Assembly (NCBI GenBank): GCA_943736015.1
Contig: OX031059.1
Span: 43,969,159 to 44,033,158 of the forward strand
Length of the DNA: 64,000 bases
Reading direction: 5' to 3'
Source of the DNA: Tridacna crocea
Lineage: Eukaryota; Mollusca; Bivalvia; Cardiida; Cardiidae
The notes beneath the pieces are model-generated. The model was given only the letters and a program-made list of their open reading frames with translations. It made no database searches and had not been told where the DNA came from. The first letter of the stretch is position 1. Each line of letters begins with the position of its first letter. Below are positions 61,001 to 64,000 of the stretch, piece after piece. Position numbers and translations under genes: made by a program.

Positions 61001-62210
61001 TTAGACTTGTCCAAATTGAAAGCATTTGCAGACAACAAAATAAATGTGACTCAAAAATTGAAAGCTGACTTAAGAAGAGTAGAAAACATTGTAGGAAGAG
61101 AAGAAAGTGCTGGTTACTGGCATTTTTTCCTTTTCCCACAATGTTTTCAAAAGGCTTCCTCCTCTAGGTTGTAAAAACCAGGGATTGTTTGGTGAAGGGT
61201 TAAACAAATAGGCAAAAGAAAACATTGATAACATCATTGTAAAGTAGCGATAAACAACAAGTATGAAAGTGTGCTACAAAATACATAGAAAAGCATTGTG
61301 GTGACTCCTCTGTCATGTTCAAAGCATTTTCTACTTTTCCCTTAATTCATTTTTTTTTTTTTTTTTTTGTGATAAAGGGTTAAGGATTAGTTTAAACATA
61401 TTTATTTTAAATCTATTGAGAAAGAAGTTCTGACAACTTATACTAATCTCTCTTGATTCTGCTTCCCGGGAACTACATCAGTACTCGCGCCGAATGTGTG
61501 GGCCGATGAAAAATCCCAAAGTTGACACCCGCTCCCGGGAATCGAACTCAGGACCCTTTGGTCACGAGGCTGACGCTCTACCTCATGACCACAGACAAAA
61601 GGATTGTCAACAACATTTATGTCATAATTTCAAAAAAATTAAAAAAGGCATTTTGAAAGGAATTTTAAGCATGTTTTCTTTGATGCGAAAATTCCATAAA
61701 TTGACATACATGTAATGATAATCTATATCAAAAGTAAGTATTAGTGAATACAAAAATTCAGCTGCTTTTCTTCAAATTTCTTCCCAAAGCCACTGACTCC
61801 TTTTCTCACATGCTACAGTAGAGGTGAGAGGTGAAAATACGCCTGAAAGAAAGTCAGGTTGTTCAAATTTGGGACTGTGTGGTAGAAAGCAAGAGCTGCA
61901 GAGATTTCATGAGTACTGCTACCTTAGTACATGCTTTTCTTCACAGACACTGACATAAATGTTACAGATGGTCACTAGATCTGCCTCTGTGAGGTTGTTC
62001 CAATCATTAACCAAAACAAAGTTTCGGTGAAGTTTACAGAATTTCTGACTCTTGATTATCTCCTTACCTCTGCTAATTCAAATTCTACAAATGCAAAGCC
62101 TCTGTGTTTTTCCGTTTCATAATCTAGAGGGATGTTGATATCTGTTATATCACCAAAAGGAATAAATGCTGCATGGAGGGTCTTTTCATCCACTTCTTCA
62201 GCTAGACCAC
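52019..62210 (-). CDS. PPIE: Peptidyl-prolyl cis-trans isomerase E (cyclophilin E), ten of about eleven coding exons
   Basis: Exons in coding order: 62210..62068, 60861..60835, 59934..59853, 59590..59490, 57993..57864, 56845..56766, 56142..56037, 54530..54455, 53028..52962, 52087..52019 (TGA at 52021-52019). Phases join throughout, giving 292 full codons; with the missing first exon (about 10 residues) the size equals human PPIE (301). The N-terminal RRM starts at GGLAEEVDE and includes RNP1 RGFAFVEF. A charged linker follows, then a cyclophilin domain from VFLDIKIGN to the C-terminus. Catalytic and cyclosporin-contact residues are kept: [31 protein letters not shown] and KHVVFG. PPIE is a nuclear RNA-binding prolyl isomerase of the activated spliceosome. 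The exon at 60861..60835 is a 27-base microexon. The first coding exon (MATxKRVLYV-like) was not found before 64000 and probably lies outside the window. Confidence 0.95.
53452..53667 (+). repeat. H1 hairpin MITE in PPIE intron
   Basis: Full arms and hairpin; both TTAA ends degraded. Confidence 0.85.
53668..54110 (+). repeat. Family G repeat interrupted by an H1 insertion
   Basis: G sequence before 53761 (GACATACAGGAAAA) resumes at about 53990 (GCAGAAATATTCAGCCTG ... GATGCATTAAGCCCCC). Confidence 0.75.
53761..53989 (-). repeat. H1 hairpin MITE nested in family G
   Basis: Left TTAA, right TTAG; intact hairpin. Confidence 0.9.
54159..54386 (-). repeat. H1 hairpin MITE in PPIE intron
   Basis: Moderately diverged; ends 69 bases before the PPIE exon 54455..54530. 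Confidence 0.8.
54668..55802 (-). mobile_element. Helentron-like non-autonomous element, family A
   Basis: Minus-strand copy with both ends intact: CAAGAGGGCCATCATGGCCC at the left, GGCCTTCGGCCAGTGGAGCTA at the right beside an ACGC/ACGG microsatellite (55705-55762). PPIE intron. Confidence 0.8.
56234..56376 (+). repeat. H1 left half in PPIE intron
   Basis: Left arm and first hairpin arm up to ATGCTGGTTA, then unrelated sequence. Confidence 0.75.
56505..56734 (+). repeat. H1 hairpin MITE in PPIE intron
   Basis: Complete with TTAA at both ends, 32 bases from PPIE exon 56766..56845. Confidence 0.9.
57043..57365 (+). mobile_element. Family C element, decayed
   Basis: AAATAATCTTCTTTCTG, GAGGTACAATAAATTATCC and ACCTCATAACTCACAG blocks plus tail. 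Confidence 0.6.
57382..57610 (+). repeat. H2 hairpin MITE, best copy
   Basis: TTAACCCTTTACTCC ... GGGGTAAAGGGTTAA with central GGTGAAATTGCTCG hairpin; uninterrupted reference for the other H2 copies. Confidence 0.9.
58572..58699. repeat. Short element with TATACCCC termini and a GACA microsatellite
   Basis: TTATACCCCCGCC at the left and GCCGGGGTATAA at the right are inverted; between them lies (ACAGAC)n. Confidence 0.55.
58722..58951 (-). repeat. H1 hairpin MITE in PPIE intron
   Basis: Complete, TTAA at both ends; one hairpin arm diverged (AACTTAAAGGG). Confidence 0.88.
59238..59436. repeat. Foldback element GTATTCACCAACC family
   Basis: GGCCCTGTATTCACCAACCA / TGGTTGATGAATATGGGCC ends; CTTCTGATTGGCTAAACC centre. 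Confidence 0.85.
59641..59731 (+). repeat. H1 right half
   Basis: Second hairpin arm and right arm ending AGAGTTAA. Confidence 0.8.
59963..60330 (+). mobile_element. Family C element in PPIE intron
   Basis: GAAATAATCTTCTTTCTA head, GATAAATAATCCACGAGG hairpin and a decayed tail (GAATGGTGTCACTCTATA). Confidence 0.65.
60431..60660 (+). repeat. H1 hairpin MITE in PPIE intron
   Basis: Complete; TTAA both ends; 175 bases from the 27-base microexon. Confidence 0.9.
60975..61203 (+). repeat. H1 hairpin MITE in PPIE intron
   Basis: Complete, same orientation as the previous copy, on the other side of the microexon. Confidence 0.88.
61386..61592 (-). mobile_element. tRNA-derived SINE in PPIE intron
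   Basis: Minus-strand head GGTCATGAGGTAGAGCGTCA resembles a tRNA A box; GAGTTCGATTCCCGG is a good B box. A ~100 bp body and AT-rich tail follow. The second copy is at 41092..41302. Confidence 0.7.
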
Positions 62211-62516
62211 CTGGAAAAAATAGTATGACAAAAAACTGGCCAAATCTTTATTCTTTCACATTATTGCTTTTTAACAGCTTCTTCTGGCAGCTTAAAGGTA
62301 GCACACCTTTTCTCTGTTTGAAAAAAAAAAAATACGAAGGTTTCGAAAGGAATTACTGGGTTAGGATAAAGATTGCCAAATTCTTTGTAATGGGACATTT
62401 TGTAAAGATCAAACTGACTACTGCTATACCATTTATTAGCAAATCGAAGTTGTGTTACAGGGATATAAAAATCCACATGCCCACTCACATTGGCAATACA
62501 CTGTACCTATTTTTTA

Positions 62517-62745
62517 TTAACCCATTACCACTCAATCCCTACTTTTGACGACCCTGAGAAAGAAGCCTTTAGAAAACATTGTGGGAATAGGAGAAAATGC
62601 TGGTAACCAGCATTTTCTCCTTTTCCCACAATATTTTCTATCCTTCCCAAAACAAATTTCAAATTTTCAGTCACTTTCATTTTATCGTCTGCAAATGCTT
62701 TCAATTTGGACGAGCCAAATATTTTTTCGTTTGGTAATGAGTTAA
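62517..62745 (-). repeat. H1 hairpin MITE
   Basis: Complete, TTAA at both ends, upstream of the PPIE RRM exon. Confidence 0.92.
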
Positions 62746-62878
62746 ATTGACTGAATTACTAAAGATGCATTACAAAGAAGGTTATGAATGAAGATAATTA
62801 TGTAAACAAATTAGGCTGATTTTTCACTGGAACAGTGAGTCATTTGATTGGAAAATTTGATGAGGCAGATAACCTATA

Positions 62879-63123
62879 TAACTCTTTACCAAACGACAAA
62901 ATTGTGGACTGGACGAAATTCAGAACGTTTACAGATAACAAAACAAAAGTGACTGAAGAAATGAAATTTGTTTAGGGAAGGGTAGAAAACATTGTGGGAA
63001 AAGGAAAAAAATGCTGGTAACAAAATGCTGGTTACCAGCATTTTCTCCTTTTCCAACAACGTTTTCATTTTAGGTTTCCTTCACAGTATCATTAAAAATC
63101 TGGATTGTGTGGTAAAGGATTAA
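62879..63123 (+). repeat. H1 hairpin MITE with duplicated tip
   Basis: The hairpin tip carries an extra ATGCTGGTAACAAA before ATGCTGGTTACCAGCAT. Confidence 0.88.
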
Positions 63124-64000
63124 AGTAGCAGTGTAGGGAACATCATCTGTTTGTTACATTACCTTTAGGAAACAAATTTCTGTCCTAGCATGATGTTAAT
63201 GAATAGGTAGTTCAATAACAAGCTAAAAATCAGGCATGATAAGTTCTTTTGACATTTAATTTGGATCAAAACTCGGTGTAATTATAATTAATCAGATGAA
63301 TTTCAATTTCATTAGACAAATATTTCACAAAAAAAGGGGCGAGACAAAAACTCTGCGGGTTGAGTAACCTTTACCACCTAATGGCTCTGCTGGGCTAGTA
63401 AATAATAAAAAAAAAACAATTTTACTTGAACCCAGTATAAGTACAAAATCATTAGCCTTTTTAATGATTTACCCTCTGAACTAACTCACATTCATTTATA
63501 CACAAAAAAATCTCGTCTAGAAGCATGCAGGCATAAAGCTTTCTTTCCATTTGATCTGAACAGTAAATCTAGTTAATCCTTGTCATTCACAGTTGACAAC
63601 ACGCTACTCCAGTAATTAGTTTTCAAATTCCCACCTTCCTATATCTTCCACCTACTTTTTGATTTCTTCTGAAATAAAACCATCTTGGAAGTGACAATCT
63701 TTCTTTCTGTGCAACCATGCTATGATGCAGGATTTTCTCTCTGTCAGTAAGCATCTATTCGTTAACAAACATAATTTTAGTCCAATCAAAAGTGAAGTCA
63801 AACAGGCGATTGCAAATGCTTGTACAGACATTCCTAGTATACCTGATCATTAAATTTGGCTTGATTTAGAATCTTTGTTATCCAATGTTTCTCAAGAGCC
63901 ATAAAAATCAGAAATAGCCTCACACAAATGAAATGCAGAAAGTAAATAAACTTAATTAAACACAGCATCCAATGTTCAGTTGACTTCGAATGGGGTACTT
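63124..64000. other. Probable PPIE first intron, no features assigned
   Basis: I searched the minus strand for a short exon encoding an MATxKRVLYV-like start and found none, so the interval is taken as intron 1. Confidence 0.4.

Noticed and set aside
4977..63068. Many short open frames with a recurring peptide like [22 protein letters not shown]
   Set aside because: They are translations of the H1 hairpin and its arms in various frames, not a protein family.

Overview
The window is AT-rich eukaryotic nuclear DNA from an animal, most likely a bivalve mollusc. It has spliced genes with GT-AG introns. The proteins are closest to animal STPG1, neurensin and PPIE. The repeats include elements with internal tandem blocks of about 165 bp, ACGG microsatellites and short terminal stem-loops, an architecture described for bivalve pearl and Helentron-type elements. 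The exact species cannot be fixed from sequence alone. No bacterial features, CRISPR arrays or rRNA genes were seen.

Genes. (1) A nine-exon plus-strand gene (1763..14493) encodes a 345-residue sperm-tail PG-rich repeat protein, STPG1. All exon phases join cleanly. (2) Head to head with it, about 640 bp away, a minus-strand gene begins near 1124. Only two candidate coding exons are in view, and they carry a KEN box and a D-box-like motif. (3) A single-coding-exon neurensin homologue lies on the minus strand (20945..21652). (4) A nearly complete minus-strand PPIE gene (RRM plus cyclophilin) spans 52019..62210 in ten exons; only the first coding exon, about 10 residues, was not found. (5) Two possible minus-strand 5' exons lie at 47494..47685 (coding, unidentified) and near 41666 (probably untranslated). 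(6) Degenerate gene fragments sit at about 25222..25975 (virus-like) and about 35385..36107 (unknown).

Repeats fill most of the rest. About fifty copies of one ~228 bp element (called H1 here) occur in both orientations throughout the introns and intergenic DNA. H1 has TTAA-CYCTTTACC termini and a nearly perfect internal hairpin of about 66 bp. Two further families (H2, H3) have the same termini but unrelated hairpins. Copies often abut through one shared TTAA or are nested inside one another. Other families are two Helentron-like non-autonomous elements ending in a stem-loop plus CTCTTG, a 540-550 bp MITE with 9 bp target duplications, several foldback elements (one a ~500 bp palindrome), two AT-rich ~400-550 bp families, and a tRNA-derived SINE.

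The genes do not form a pathway. STPG1 is probably ciliary or sperm-related, neurensin neuronal or vesicular, and PPIE spliceosomal. The most unusual aspect is the density and modular architecture of the hairpin elements, which place long perfect inverted repeats in nearly every large intron.
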